Below, in pieces: positions 1 through 9,600 of a stretch of DNA of 63,439 nt (its first letter is position 1; each line of letters begins with the position of its first letter). The DNA is from Acidobacteriota bacterium (GTDB lineage Bacteria; Acidobacteriota; Terriglobia; Versatilivoradales; Versatilivoraceae). Both the position numbers and the translations under genes were made by a program. Below the pieces are notes generated by a model that saw only the letters and a program-made list of their open reading frames with translations, had not been told where the DNA came from and ran no database searches. The DNA lies in contig JAPPDF010000089.1 in assembly GCA_028875575.1 (NCBI GenBank), positions 1 to 63,439 of the forward strand, in the 5' to 3' direction.

Positions 1-23
1 GTTCTACTGGAAGCCTTGTGCTG

Positions 24-104
24 GCCTCAATCACTCCCCCCTGGAGGGGGAGTCGCAGAAGCCGAGCCGAATGGCGAAGGCTGATGCGGTGGGGGGCGAC
101 GCCG
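24..104 (+). repeat. Dispersed palindromic repeat, family R1, copy A
   Basis: The core is a short palindrome, CTCCCCC-CTG-GAGGGGGAG, followed by a G-rich tail (GGTGGGGGGCGAC). Two related copies lie at 4251-4330 (reverse) and 24071-24150 (forward). Those two also share a longer flank with GTGAGACAAGGGC and CAGTCGAACCGGTGGGGG. No coding potential is evident. This copy begins the window, in the intergenic space beyond the 3' end of the sialidase-like gene. Confidence 0.7.
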
Positions 105-151
105 GCCGACCCGACCGCAGTGCCTCCCAACTACTGATCACTGACCGCTTA

Positions 152-1264
152 TCAAGCGCTGACTTTCAGGCGGTGGGCCTTGACCCGGCCCTGGCCGTCC
201 TCGATGGTCCAGTAGGCGGCCAAAATCGTGCCGTCCTGCAGGGGCAGCAGCGAGGCCTGGCCGAACCGCAGGGACTGGAACATGTCGTGGATCACCTGGC
301 CGGAATCGGTCGCCAGAGACTGGCCTGCATTCCAGATGAACTTCTCCTCCAAGGTCTTCCAACGGTCTCCCGCCAGGTCGACGATCCGGACGCAGACGCC
401 CAGATCCCCCTCCCTGTGGCAGTGGATGGTCAACAGCAGGTCGTCACCCAGCCACATCAGATTGGAAGCCTGGGCCTGATGGCCGGTGTTGATGGGATCC
501 AGCCAGGTGTGGCCGTTGTCCCGGGAAATGGCCACGTAGTTGGGCAGGTGTTTGGAGGCCGGAAAGTCGTAGGCCCAGGTAATGGCCACCACCCGTCCGG
601 GCTGCATCTCGCAGATCCGAGACTCCCAGGCCGTCACTTCCCTGCCGGGGAGGTCGAAGAAGCGGCCCTTATCGTCCCAGGTTTCCCCGCCATCACTGCT
701 TCTGAACAACACGCCGTACTGGCCGGAGGGGTTGGAGCCGTCGGGCATCTTGAATATTCCGGCCACGGCCAGCAGGTCGCCATCGGCGGTCTGAATGCAG
801 GGACCCGAGATCTCCAGCAGCTCCGGGTGACTCCGGGGGATGACACGAGGGACGGTCCAGGTCCTCCCGTCGTCTTGGGAGAAGGAGACGATGTCATCTC
901 CCGGCAGGATTCCTCCCGTCTCTTCGACGCTGATGCCCTGCTCCAGGTCGTGGCGGTAGAAGCAATAGCCGACCGCGATCAGACGACCGTCCCGCAGCCG
1001 GGTGGCCTTCAGGCAATCGCTGGTCACCACCGGGTCCACCGACTTGTCGTAGAGCGGCCCCTGCAGGGTCCAGCTTCGCCCGCCGTCCCGGGAGCGCGAG
1101 ACATGGGTGGTGGAATTGGGCGACTCGAAGGCTTCTCCAAGCACGAACAGATTCAGTAGCTCCCCGCTGGCCAACTCCACCAGGCCGGGGAAAATCCCGT
1201 GGCGACTGTGGACTTGAGGCCTGGGATTGTCGTAGATGGTGATGTCTTCTATGACCTCGATCAT
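152..1264 (-). CDS. Sialidase-like Asp-box (BNR) protein
   Basis: A 370-residue six-bladed beta-propeller protein of the sialidase superfamily. Four Asp-box motifs are visible: SRDGGRSW (residues 58-65), SQDDGRTW (129-136), SSDGGETW (189-196) and SRDNGHTW (247-254). There is no signal peptide, so it is probably cytoplasmic. I chose the ATG at 1264 because GAGAGG lies about 8 bases upstream; a start 25 codons further out has no good ribosome binding site. Asp boxes are structural, so the substrate (sialic acid, another ulosonic acid, or none) cannot be told from sequence. A second, divergent family member lies at 2273-3400 on the same strand, with an oxygenase gene between them on the other strand. 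Confidence 0.85.
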   Translation of the reverse strand: MIEVIEDITIYDNPRPQVHSRHGIFPGLVELASGELLNLFVLGEAFESPNSTTHVSRSRDGGRSWTLQGPLYDKSVDPVVTSDCLKATRLRDGRLIAVGYCFYRHDLEQGISVEETGGILPGDDIVSFSQDDGRTWTVPRVIPRSHPELLEISGPCIQTADGDLLAVAGIFKMPDGSNPSGQYGVLFRSSDGGETWDDKGRFFDLPGREVTAWESRICEMQPGRVVAITWAYDFPASKHLPNYVAISRDNGHTWLDPINTGHQAQASNLMWLGDDLLLTIHCHREGDLGVCVRIVDLAGDRWKTLEEKFIWNAGQSLATDSGQVIHDMFQSLRFGQASLLPLQDGTILAAYWTIEDGQGRVKAHRLKVSA

Positions 1265-1504
1265 GAATGGATCCTCTCGAAAGGGGGGTGGGAGGAGAGC
1301 TTCCGCTCCGGGCAGACGGGCGCAACCGGAAGGCCGCAAATCGGGCCGAGGCAGCAGTTTGCCAACGGGACAGCCATGGTGTATGGTTTTGCTTCGACTG
1401 TCAATTGAAGTTTAGTGACTTTTAATGGACTTCCAGGAAGGCAGCGTAGCTTGGGCTCGCGCAAGCCCGCATCCTACTTCATCGCACGGAGGAAACAGCC
1501 GGTC

Positions 1505-2257
1505 ATGAATCCCTATTCACAGTATCACAAGGAATTTTCCAGGAACGGTTTCGTCAGGCTCAAGGGCTATCTGGCGCCCGCGGAAGTGCAAAATCTGGAG
1601 AAGAATCTGCAGCGCTACATTGGCGAGATCGCGCCCGGCCTGCCCCCCACCGACGTCTTTTACGAGATCCAGGGGCGCGCGGAAACCCTCAAGCAGATGC
1701 AGCAAATGGAGACACACGACCCCTTCTTCCAGTCCATAACCGTTCTGCCCAAGTTCGCCAGGCTGGCTGAGGCCCTGCTCGGCACGCCGGTCGTTCTCCG
1801 CGGAGTGGAGCTGTTCAACAAGCCGGCCGGTATCGGAAAGCCCACGCCACCCCACCAGGACGGGTATTATTTCTGCCTGCTCCCCAGCCACGCCGTCACT
1901 CTGTGGTTCCCGCTGGATCCGGTGAGCGAGGAGAACGGGTGCATCCGCTACGTGCGGGGCTCACACCGGAAGGGCATCCGTCCTCACAACGTGTCGAACA
2001 TCCTGGGGTTTTCCCAGGGTCTGAGCGACTGGGGCCCCGAGGATGAAGCGGCCGAAGTCAAGGCCCTGGCTTCCCCGGGCGATCTGCTGGCTCACCACTG
2101 CGACATGATTCACCGTGCCGACGCCAACCCCAGCCGGATTTCCCGCAGGGCTCTGGCCATCGTCTACGACGCCGCTTCCTCCACCATCAACGAGGCAGCC
2201 AGAGCCCGCTACAAGGAGTCCTCCACGGCTCAGCGGGTCGAGTTGCAGTCCCGGTAA
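1505..2257 (+). CDS. Phytanoyl-CoA dioxygenase family protein (PhyH)
   Basis: A 250-residue Fe(II)/2-oxoglutarate-dependent oxygenase. The HxD iron-binding motif is in PPHQDGYYF (His117, Asp119). The distal His is in the DMIHRADANPSR segment (about residue 203), followed by arginines suited to binding 2-oxoglutarate. Length is typical for bacterial PhyH proteins, which hydroxylate varied small molecules; the substrate here is unknown. The ATG at 1505 is preceded by GGAGG at 1488-1492; an upstream in-frame extension reads through repeat-like intergenic DNA and is unlikely. It converges with the downstream sialidase-like gene, with 15 bases between the stop codons, and lies divergent from the upstream one. 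The location suggests a shared catabolic role, which is inference. Confidence 0.85.
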   Translation: MNPYSQYHKEFSRNGFVRLKGYLAPAEVQNLEKNLQRYIGEIAPGLPPTDVFYEIQGRAETLKQMQQMETHDPFFQSITVLPKFARLAEALLGTPVVLRGVELFNKPAGIGKPTPPHQDGYYFCLLPSHAVTLWFPLDPVSEENGCIRYVRGSHRKGIRPHNVSNILGFSQGLSDWGPEDEAAEVKALASPGDLLAHHCDMIHRADANPSRISRRALAIVYDAASSTINEAARARYKESSTAQRVELQSR

Positions 2258-2272
2258 GACCGCCCTGACCGC

Positions 2273-3400
2273 CTACTCCACTCTCAGACAGACAAATCGG
2301 ATCTGGGTGACCGACACCTCGGTGCACCAGAAGGTGGCCAGGATGTCGCCGTCGTCCAACACGGTCGCCATGGGAGCCCCGAAGGCGATGCTGTCATGGG
2401 ACCGCGGGTAGGACTCGGGCGCATCGGTTCCGATCTTGTCGCGGCCGGTGGCGTCCCAGACCTGGATCTGGTTGTCGAGGTCCCAGGTGAGGCCCCCGTC
2501 CCGGGAGCAGGCCGCGAAAAACCCTGGAGGGTCGGTCTCCCGCACGGTATAGACCACCGCCATACGGCCCTCGCCCAGGTCCACGGCCCAGTTGGTCTGT
2601 CCGGGAATGTTGGTCGGGACCGGCTCCGACCACTCCCGCCCGTCCGGGGTGCCGGTGGAAGCGTGCAGCGTCAGGTGCTCCCCCGACTCGAGATCGGCCG
2701 TCCAGAACAAAGCAAACAGGCTGTCGTCGCGCTGCCGGATGACTCTGCCGTGCCAGTGGCCCTTGCCGGTCCCCGATCCGACGCCGAAGATCACCGGATC
2801 TCCCCAGCTTCGGCCTTCATCCGAAGAAAACAGCCCCACCGTCCGGGGCTCGTAGGGACCGGGGTCGTGGTAAGCGTGCCACTGGTCGAAGGCCTGGAAC
2901 CAGTCGCCGTTCGACAAGACCACCATGGAGCAACTGGGGGTGATCACCATGCCTTCGGGAACCTGCAGAACCTCCGGCCCCGACCAGTTGCCCCCCTTGT
3001 TTCGGGACCGGTAGAAGAGAGTGTCGGCCGGGAAGATGCCACCGGTCTGCTCGTTGAACAACGGATGGGTCGGATCGGACCGGTCCCAGCGCTGGGCCGT
3101 CATCAGCAGGGAGCCGTCGGGCAGACAAGTGCCCATGGGGGCGTGGTAGGAATAGGCCCGGTCGTCCCCGGAGGCGTCATGGATCAATCCCTCGGTCTGC
3201 CAGCTCCGCCCTCCGTCACTGGAACGCGCCTGCACCATCACCGAGTCCACGCTGTAGAGGGCCTGCCCCCGTTGAAAGGTGCAGAGCAGCTCCTGAGCCG
3301 CCAACTGAACCAGATAGCTGTGGCAGGCGAAATGGAACTCGTAGCCCGGATTGGTATTGCGGTAGACGACCCCTTGGTCGACGAGACGGATGCGTGCCAT
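2273..3400 (-). CDS. Sialidase-like Asp-box (BNR) protein
   Basis: A 375-residue beta-propeller protein with Asp boxes SSDGGRSW, SSDEGRSW and SRDGGLTW, plus a degenerate one around RNKGGNWSG. It has no signal peptide. The ATG at 3400 has AAGGAGAA about 6 bases upstream. It resembles the product of 152-1264 in layout (similar length, strand and propeller), but the two are clearly diverged. Proteins of this type in Acidobacteriota and Planctomycetota are annotated as exo-alpha-sialidase or glycosyl hydrolase, although many lack the catalytic residues of true sialidases. I cannot assign a substrate. Confidence 0.85.
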   Translation of the reverse strand: MARIRLVDQGVVYRNTNPGYEFHFACHSYLVQLAAQELLCTFQRGQALYSVDSVMVQARSSDGGRSWQTEGLIHDASGDDRAYSYHAPMGTCLPDGSLLMTAQRWDRSDPTHPLFNEQTGGIFPADTLFYRSRNKGGNWSGPEVLQVPEGMVITPSCSMVVLSNGDWFQAFDQWHAYHDPGPYEPRTVGLFSSDEGRSWGDPVIFGVGSGTGKGHWHGRVIRQRDDSLFALFWTADLESGEHLTLHASTGTPDGREWSEPVPTNIPGQTNWAVDLGEGRMAVVYTVRETDPPGFFAACSRDGGLTWDLDNQIQVWDATGRDKIGTDAPESYPRSHDSIAFGAPMATVLDDGDILATFWCTEVSVTQIRFVCLRVE

Positions 3401-3464
3401 GGAATTTCTCCTTCGTTCTCAAGCCTGACGGCCCGGTTTCCACCCACTGCGCCGCTGGAACGGC

Positions 3465-3546
3465 CCCCGGGAGCGCGGGCGTCCCGCCCGCATGCGGCCC
3501 TTTTAGCCGCCGCTGAGTTTCCTACGATGCTGCGGGCTGCCACCCT
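3465..3546 (+). repeat. Dispersed palindrome-rich repeat, family R2, single-ended copy
   Basis: The core GGGAGCGCGGGCGTCCCGCC contains its own small palindrome and is followed by GCATGCGG, then a segment ending GGGCTGCCACCCTATAGGCGG. The same core and trailing segment recur at 45172-45290 (forward), and the core recurs at 45350-45382 and 47063-47092 (reverse). It sits upstream of the sialidase-like gene at 2273-3400. The rest of 3401-3629 holds no gene that I can see. Confidence 0.65.
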
Positions 3547-3629
3547 ATAGGCGGACGAAATTGAGGGACATTATTGAATAATATATCAACAACGTCGCCT
3601 TATTTTATCCTGGCCAAAATCGGTTTGGG

Positions 3630-3938
3630 TCACGGCGTGAGGATCTTGTAAAGCAAGCCGAACATGGGAATGAACAGCAGACTGACGAGCGTCCAGATGA
3701 TCTTGGTGAGGTTATTCATCTCCGCTCGGAGAGCGGTGAATTGAGCCTGCAGCCCGTTGATCTGAGTCTGCATGTCGGACCGAAGTTCAGTGATCTGAGC
3801 TCCGATGGCAGTGATGACGTTCTGGCCGCTCAAATGGCGTATCTCCTCGATGGCGGGATGAATCAGCTTGGGGTCCGCGCCGCTGTCGATCAAGACCCGA
3901 TGGATTGCGCTGGTTTCAGGTTTGGACGAGGTCGGCAT
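3630..3938 (-). CDS. Small coiled-coil protein with C-terminal membrane anchor
   Basis: A 102-residue protein of no family I recognise. Residues about 40-80 look like an amphipathic coiled coil (repeats of IGAQITELRSDMQTQINGLQ type), followed by one hydrophobic helix near the C terminus (IIWTLVSLLFIPMFGLLYKI) that is probably a tail anchor. I chose the ATG at 3938 because GGGAG lies 8 bases upstream; a longer start at 4025 adds a poor N terminus. Layout resembles small CCDC90/DUF1640-like coiled-coil membrane proteins, but that is only a shape match. It stands alone between repeat-rich spacers. Confidence 0.65.
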   Translation of the reverse strand: MPTSSKPETSAIHRVLIDSGADPKLIHPAIEEIRHLSGQNVITAIGAQITELRSDMQTQINGLQAQFTALRAEMNNLTKIIWTLVSLLFIPMFGLLYKILTP

Positions 3939-4147
3939 CAATTTTCTCCCTTTCCGGATGGGGTGATTCCACTGACCCAACCCATGGAAACGATTCAATC
4001 CAAAGAGGGAGAAAAGTACGGCCACGCCAGGGACGGCCAGGACCGATCAGCGCCGGCGCAACAATACTTCCAAAAGTATACCCCGACAGGCTCGCTCTTG
4101 GCGCCATGAATCCTTGCCCTGATCCCCTGCCTCCGTCTCCCGTCCGC

Positions 4148-4192
4148 CGCGAACAACCGGGCAACCACAAGGGTTGTTCCTACGTTTGGGGG
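4148..4192 (+). repeat. Short palindromic repeat, family R6
   Basis: GGGCAACCACAAGGGTTGTT is an imperfect palindrome followed by CCTACG. The same element occurs as an inverted pair at 29584-29672. It lies within the gene-free spacer 3939-4440, which otherwise holds the R1 copy at 4251-4330 and no convincing coding sequence. Confidence 0.6.
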
Positions 4193-4250
4193 ACAGCGCG
4201 AGGTGGCCCGGGAAAACCGGGGACGTTGTGGTCCTTAGGCGGCGCTGTGT

Positions 4251-4330
4251 TGCCCCCCACCGGTTCGACTGCGGGCGGGGCCCTTGTCTCACCGACTCCT
4301 CCAGGGGGGAGTGATACTCGGCTTGCATGA
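4251..4330 (-). repeat. Dispersed palindromic repeat, family R1, copy B
   Basis: The reverse complement reads CACTCCCCCCTGGAGGAGTC, then GTGAGACAAGGGC, GCAGTCGAACCGGTGGGGGG. This matches the copy at 24071-24150 over about 75 bases, with a few substitutions and small indels. It is positioned about 110 bases upstream of the DUF1080 lipoprotein gene. Confidence 0.7.
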
Positions 4331-4440
4331 GGCGCATGAGTACCACCCATCCCAACGAGCACCCATCCGGTCCCTTCTATCCAGCTTCAGGTATACTGGA
4401 TGCCATTCACCCATCGGAACGGACTCATCAAGGAGACACC

Positions 4441-5049
4441 ATGCTCTCGCGTATTCACATCCTGGTGGCGTTTGCAGTCCTTTCACTCGGCCTGGGCTGT
4501 CAATCCCCGACGACGGTGCAGTCGGGCGCCGTCGACATGCTCGACGACTTTGAGAAGGACTTTTTCGTGGCTTTTGGAGATCCGGCTTCCTGGAAAGCCG
4601 AGGACGGCGTATTCAAGTGCACCGGCACCCCCAACGGATACCTCTGCAGCCGGAAATCCTACTCCAACTATGTTCTGACGCTGGAGTTCCGCTTCCCCGA
4701 GCAGGCCGGCAACAGCGGCGTATTCAACTACATCTCCGGAGAGCACAAGGTCTGGCCGGCCTGCGTGGAGGTCCAAGGCCTCTACCAGCGGCTGGCTCAG
4801 ATCTTTCCCCTCGGGGGCGCCGAGGGTCCCAGGAGCGACGGCGACGAGGAAGCGCGAACCCGGGCCCGCAAGCCCCACACCGAATGGAACCAGCTCGAGA
4901 TTACCTCGCGGGACGGCGTGATCGGCGCCAAGCTCAACGGCGTGTTCATCGGCGAGAGTGGCCCCTATCCCGTCCGCCAGGGACCGATCGCCCTTCAGTC
5001 GGAAGGGGCGCCGGTGCACTTCCGCAATATCGAGATTCGGGAGTTGTGA
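4441..5049 (+). CDS. DUF1080-type lipoprotein (3-keto-disaccharide hydrolase family)
   Basis: A 202-residue secreted lipoprotein. The N terminus is a signal peptide ending in a lipobox (SLGLGC, Cys about residue 20). The mature part has the concanavalin-like jelly roll of DUF1080 (PF06439): LTLEFRFPEQAGNSGVFNYI, EVQGL, the ITSRDGVIGAKLNG segment, and a terminal PVHFRNIEIREL, which is characteristic. Family members act on 3-keto-glycosides or simply bind carbohydrate. The ATG at 4441 has AAGGAG 6 bases upstream. It converges with the DUF1501 gene, whose stop is 10 bases away. Its place beside the DUF1501/DUF1553 pair is common in Planctomycetota-like genomes. Confidence 0.85.
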   Translation: MLSRIHILVAFAVLSLGLGCQSPTTVQSGAVDMLDDFEKDFFVAFGDPASWKAEDGVFKCTGTPNGYLCSRKSYSNYVLTLEFRFPEQAGNSGVFNYISGEHKVWPACVEVQGLYQRLAQIFPLGGAEGPRSDGDEEARTRARKPHTEWNQLEITSRDGVIGAKLNGVFIGESGPYPVRQGPIALQSEGAPVHFRNIEIREL

Positions 5050-5059
5050 GGAAAGGTTA

Positions 5060-6526
5060 TCAGGCCAGTAGTGCTTTCACCACGTGAGCGGGCTCGACGC
5101 CGGTGAGTTTGGCGTCCAGGCCCTGGTGGCGGTAGGTGAAGCGCTCGTGGTCGATGCCGAACAGGTGCAGGATGGTGGCCTGGTAGTCCCGGATGTGGAC
5201 CGGGTCCTTGACGATGTTGTAGGAGAAGTCGTCGGTCTCCCCGTGGACCACGCCGCCCTTGATGCCGGCCCCGGCCATCCACAAGCTGTAGCAGCGGGGA
5301 TGGTGGTCGCGTCCGTAGTTGGTGGGCGTCAACTCACCCTGGGAGTAGATGGTGCGGCCGAATTCCCCGCCCCAGATCACCAGCGTGTCTTCGAACATGC
5401 CCCGCTCCTTGAGGTCCTGAATCAGCGCCCAGGAAGCCTTGTCGACGTCCCGGGCCTGCGCCGGAAGCACTTCGGGCGCGGACGAGTGCACGTCCCAGCC
5501 GCGGTGGTAGATCTGCACGAAGCGTACGCCCCGCTCCACCAGCCGGCGGGCCATCAGGGCGGCGTTCTGGAACTTGCCGGGCTGCCTGGCTTCCTCCCCC
5601 CAGCGCTTGAAGGTGCTTTCCGGCTCACTGGAAAGGTCGCTCATCTCGGGCACCGAGGTCTGCATGCGGAAGGCCATCTCGTACTGCTCGATGCGGGCCA
5701 GGGTTTCCGGGTTCCCCACCTCCTGGTGCCGCATCCGATTGAGCTCGCCGAGGCCGTCCAGCATCTTGCGCCGCACCTGGCGGGACACGCCGCCGGGGTC
5801 CTTCAGATAGAGCACCGGATCGTCTCCTCCGCGCAGCCCCACGCCGGCGTACTTCGGGGACAGGAATCCTGAGCTCCAAAGCTTGGCCGAGATGGCTTGA
5901 ACCCCTGCCTTGGGGTGGCTCTTCTCGGCATTCATCACCACGAAGGTGGGGAGGTCCCGGTTCATGCTTCCCAGGCCGTAGGAGATCCAGGAGCCAATGC
6001 AGGGCCGTCCGGGAATCTGCCGGCCGGTCTGGATGAAGGTGATGGCCGGCTCGTGGTTGATGGCCTCGGTGTGCATGGAGCGAACGATGGCGATGTCGTC
6101 CACCATGCTGGCCGTGTGGGGCAGCAGCTCCGAGATCCAGGCGCCGCTGCCGCCGTGCTGCTTGAAATCAAAGACGGAGGGGGCAATGGGAAAGCGCGCC
6201 TGACCCGAAGTCATGGTGGTCAAGCGCTGCCCCCGGCGCACCGATTCCGGCAGGTCCTTGTCGTACCACTCCCTCATTTTGGGCTTGTAGTCCAGCAGGT
6301 CCATCTGAGGCGGCGCCCCCATCATGTGCAGGTAGATGCAGCGCTTGGCCTTGGGGGCGAAGTGGGGCAGATGGGCCAACCCGCCGACCCCATCGGCCCC
6401 ACCGCCGGTGGCCAGGAGATCTTCGGCCAGGAGGCTGCCGAGGGCGATTCCGGCGATCCCCTTGGCTCCCCGAAGGAAAAAATGGCGCCTGGTTTCCGTC
6501 AGGATGGCTTCCTGGTGTGGATGCAT
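5060..6526 (-). CDS. DUF1501 domain protein, Tat-exported
   Basis: A 488-residue protein of the DUF1501 family, related to alkaline phosphatase/sulfatase folds. The N terminus carries a twin-arginine signal (TRRHFFLRGAKGIAG). Family landmarks include KRCIYLHMMGAPPQMDLLDYKP, FVQIYHRGWDVHS, LVIWGGEFGRT and GRDHHPRCYSLWMAGAGIKGG (each given in part). The function is not established. Genes of this family are usually adjacent to cytochrome/DUF1549/DUF1553 genes, as here. I set the start at 6526, where GGGAGG precedes the ATG. The gene lies 93 bases downstream of the DUF1549/DUF1553 gene on the same strand, and the two are probably cotranscribed. Confidence 0.9.
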   Translation of the reverse strand: MHPHQEAILTETRRHFFLRGAKGIAGIALGSLLAEDLLATGGGADGVGGLAHLPHFAPKAKRCIYLHMMGAPPQMDLLDYKPKMREWYDKDLPESVRRGQRLTTMTSGQARFPIAPSVFDFKQHGGSGAWISELLPHTASMVDDIAIVRSMHTEAINHEPAITFIQTGRQIPGRPCIGSWISYGLGSMNRDLPTFVVMNAEKSHPKAGVQAISAKLWSSGFLSPKYAGVGLRGGDDPVLYLKDPGGVSRQVRRKMLDGLGELNRMRHQEVGNPETLARIEQYEMAFRMQTSVPEMSDLSSEPESTFKRWGEEARQPGKFQNAALMARRLVERGVRFVQIYHRGWDVHSSAPEVLPAQARDVDKASWALIQDLKERGMFEDTLVIWGGEFGRTIYSQGELTPTNYGRDHHPRCYSLWMAGAGIKGGVVHGETDDFSYNIVKDPVHIRDYQATILHLFGIDHERFTYRHQGLDAKLTGVEPAHVVKALLA

Positions 6527-6619
6527 CTCGAATCCCTCCCATTGAAGACGGGGGCCGGAGACCGGGTGGCTCCCCGGGGTTCCGGTCACCGTCGGGGCCT
6601 TTCGGGGCCCGGCCGGTCC

Positions 6620-9600
6620 TTACTTGTTCAGGGCCTCGTCCAGGTTCATCAACTGGCTGGACAGCATGGTCCAGGCGGCCGACTCGGCCGACGGCAGCGC
6701 CTCGTCGGGCGCCGACTCGCCTGTGGCCAGCAGCTTACCGGCCTCGCGGGAATTCGAACCGTAGTGCTCGACAAACTGCCGGTAGGTCCGGCGGGCCACG
6801 ACCCGCTCTGCCGCCTTCATCTCGCGGGCCAGCAACCGGGTGGTGATGAAGTCCAGACGCTGGTCAAAGTCGGCGCCGGCTTCCCGCATGGCTCGCTGAG
6901 CCAGGTAGCGGGCCGCCTCCACGAACTGGGTGTCGTTCATGGTGACCAGCGCCTGCAGCGGCGTATTGGTCCGCTCCCGGCGCACGGTGGCGTGCTCGCG
7001 TGTGGGAGCGTTGAAGATTTCCATGGAGGCCGGCGGCGCCGAGCGTTTCCAGAAGGTGTAAAGGCTGCGGCGGTAGAGCCTGGAGCCGCTGTCCGGTTGG
7101 TAGGTCCGGGTATTGCTGGTGGGCATGGCCACCCGCTCCCAGACTCCTTCCGGCTGGTAGGGCTTGACGCTGGCCCCCCCGATCTTGCGAACCAGCAGGC
7201 CGCTGGCCGCCAGGGCGTAGTCCCGGATCATCTCCCCATCCATGCGGAAGCTCGGCCCACGAGACAACAGCAGATTGCGGGGATCTTTCTCGAGCTTCTC
7301 GGGGGTGAGCGCCGCCGCCTGGCGATAGGTGGCCGAAGTCACCAGGGTGTTAAAGAAGCGCTTGATGTCCCAACCCGACTGGCGAAATTCCACCGCCAGC
7401 CAGTCCAGCAGCTCCGGATGGGAGGGCCGCCTCCCCTGGGAGCCGAAGTCGTCGCTGGTTTCCACCAGCCCCGTCCCGAACACTTCCTGCCAGTAGCGGT
7501 TCACCACCACCCGGGCCGTCAGAGGGTTGGAGTCGTCCACCAGCCAGCGGGCCAGCCCCAGCCGGTTGCGGGGCCAGGAAGCCGACATGGGGTGGAGAGC
7601 CGAGGGCGTCCGGGCCTTCACCAGCTCGCGCGGCTGATCGTAGAGGCCGCGATAGAGGACATGGGCCTCGGGTTGGCTATCGGCTTTCTCCTGCATGACG
7701 TGGGTGATCCCGCCTCGTCGCCGCACCTCCCGCCACTCCTTCTCGATCTCCAGGGCGCCAGCCATCAGACGGCGATATTGCTCATCCTCAACGGCCAGGT
7801 AGTAGAGGCGCAAGGCCGACCGCTCCTCGGGGGTCAGAGCCTGGGCTTTCTTGTTGCGGGCGCCCTCCAGGCTGGGCCAGAGCGAAACCAGCCTGGCCTC
7901 CGGGGCCGAGAGCGCGCGATTGAAGATTCTGAGATCGGCGATGCCGCCCCCTGAAAAGCTGCTCACCTCGGGAACGGCGAGGTCCCCCACCTTGGTCAGA
8001 CCCCGACCCAGATAGAGCGGCTGGTCGTTCCGGATACTGCCCTCGACCCGGGTGAAATACTCGCTGCCCTGGGACTCGATGGTCTCGCCGTTCCAGTAGA
8101 GCGCCAGACCGGCCCGCTCTCCGGAGCCGTCATAGGTCAAGACAATGTGAGTCCACTCTCCCGGAGGCAGCCGCCGGGTGTTGATGGGACGAATCTGCAC
8201 CGAGCTGGCCGGTTTATCGGGGGCCGGCTTTTCTCCCGTCAGGGTGAGGACGAGCTGCCGCGAGCGGCTGATCAGGGACCAGCCGCGGGAATGGTCGTCA
8301 GGGTCGGACTGGCCCATCACGGAAAAGGTCCCCACCACCTTGGGCTGGTAGTACCACAAGGCGATGGAAAAGGGCGTGTCGGTGTCGAGCTCCAGGCTGG
8401 GCAGCGCCGCCCAGGACTCCTCGCCGAACCGCAGCGAGCGCTGGTTCCTTGCGGGCCCCTCGCGCACCCTTGCTCCCTGGCGCAGGACGACCTTCTTTCG
8501 TTTCCCCTCGATCTCCGCGGAGGCCTTGCGGCCCAGCCGGAGCCGCAACAGCTCCGCCGAGCCTTCCAGCGGCGTTTGCAGAGAGCGGTGGCGGTCTTCT
8601 ACCAGCCAGTCGGAGAAGGCTCCTTCTACGGAGGCGGTACGGCTCTCGATCCCTACCTCCACTTCAGCGGCTTCCCGGCGAAGCCGGTGCCAGCGTTCCA
8701 GGTCCTGAGCCTCCGGCACCACCAGCACCGGCGGAGGATCGGAGATGTTGCCGTCCATCACGTACTGGGTGGTGTTCCTGAAGAAGGCCGTCAGGGCGTA
8801 GAAATCCCGCTGGGTGATGGGATCGAACTTGTGGTCGTGACAGGTGGCGCACCCCACGGTGAGGCCGAGAAAGACCAGGCCGGTGGTATCGGCCCTGTCC
8901 TTGGCATAGATGGCCTCGTACTCTTCGGGGATGACGCCGCCCTCGTTGGTGGTGATGTTGCAGCGATGAAAGCCGGTGGCCACCAGCCGTTCCAGGCCGG
9001 CCTCGGGCAGCAGATCGCCCGCGATCTGTTCGACCGTGAACTCGTCGAAGGGCTTGTTCCGGTTGAAGGCCCGGATCACCCAGTCGCGGTAGGGCCACAT
9101 CTCCCGAAAGTTGTCGATGTGGATCCCGTGAGTGTCCCCGTAGCGGGCCGCATCCAGCCAGTAGCGGGCCCGGTGCTCGCCCCAGTGCCTCGACTCCATG
9201 AGGCGGTCGACCAGGGTCTCATAGGCGTTGTCGGAGTCGTCCGCCAGGAAGGCGGCCAGGGTTCCCGGATCGGGAGGCAGTCCCGTCAGATCCAGGGCCA
9301 GGCGGCGGGCCAGGGTATTCTTGTCGGCCTCGGGAGCGGGTTCCAGTCCCTCGGCCTCCAGCCGGGCCAGAATAAAGCGGTCCAGGGGGTTGCGCACCCA
9401 GGAGGGATCTTTCACCGGTGGCGGTTCAGGCCTGCCGATGGACTTGAAGGACCAGTGCTGGTCCCAGGCGGCTCCCTGCCGGATCCACTGCGTGAGGGTG
9501 TCGATCTGTTGGCTGTTCAGAGGCCTCTTGGAATGGGCCGGCGGCATCTGCAGGGCCGGCTCGGCATGGGAGATGCGCTGGTAGAGCAGGCTGGACTCGG

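Noticed and set aside
71-1159. A 362-codon plus-strand frame at the window start
   Set aside because: Antisense to the sialidase-like gene, whose four Asp boxes show which strand codes.
5897-7954. A 685-codon open frame on the plus strand opposite the DUF1501 and DUF1553 genes
   Set aside because: It is antisense to genes with clear family motifs; long antisense frames are expected in high-GC coding DNA, and its product has no recognisable domain.
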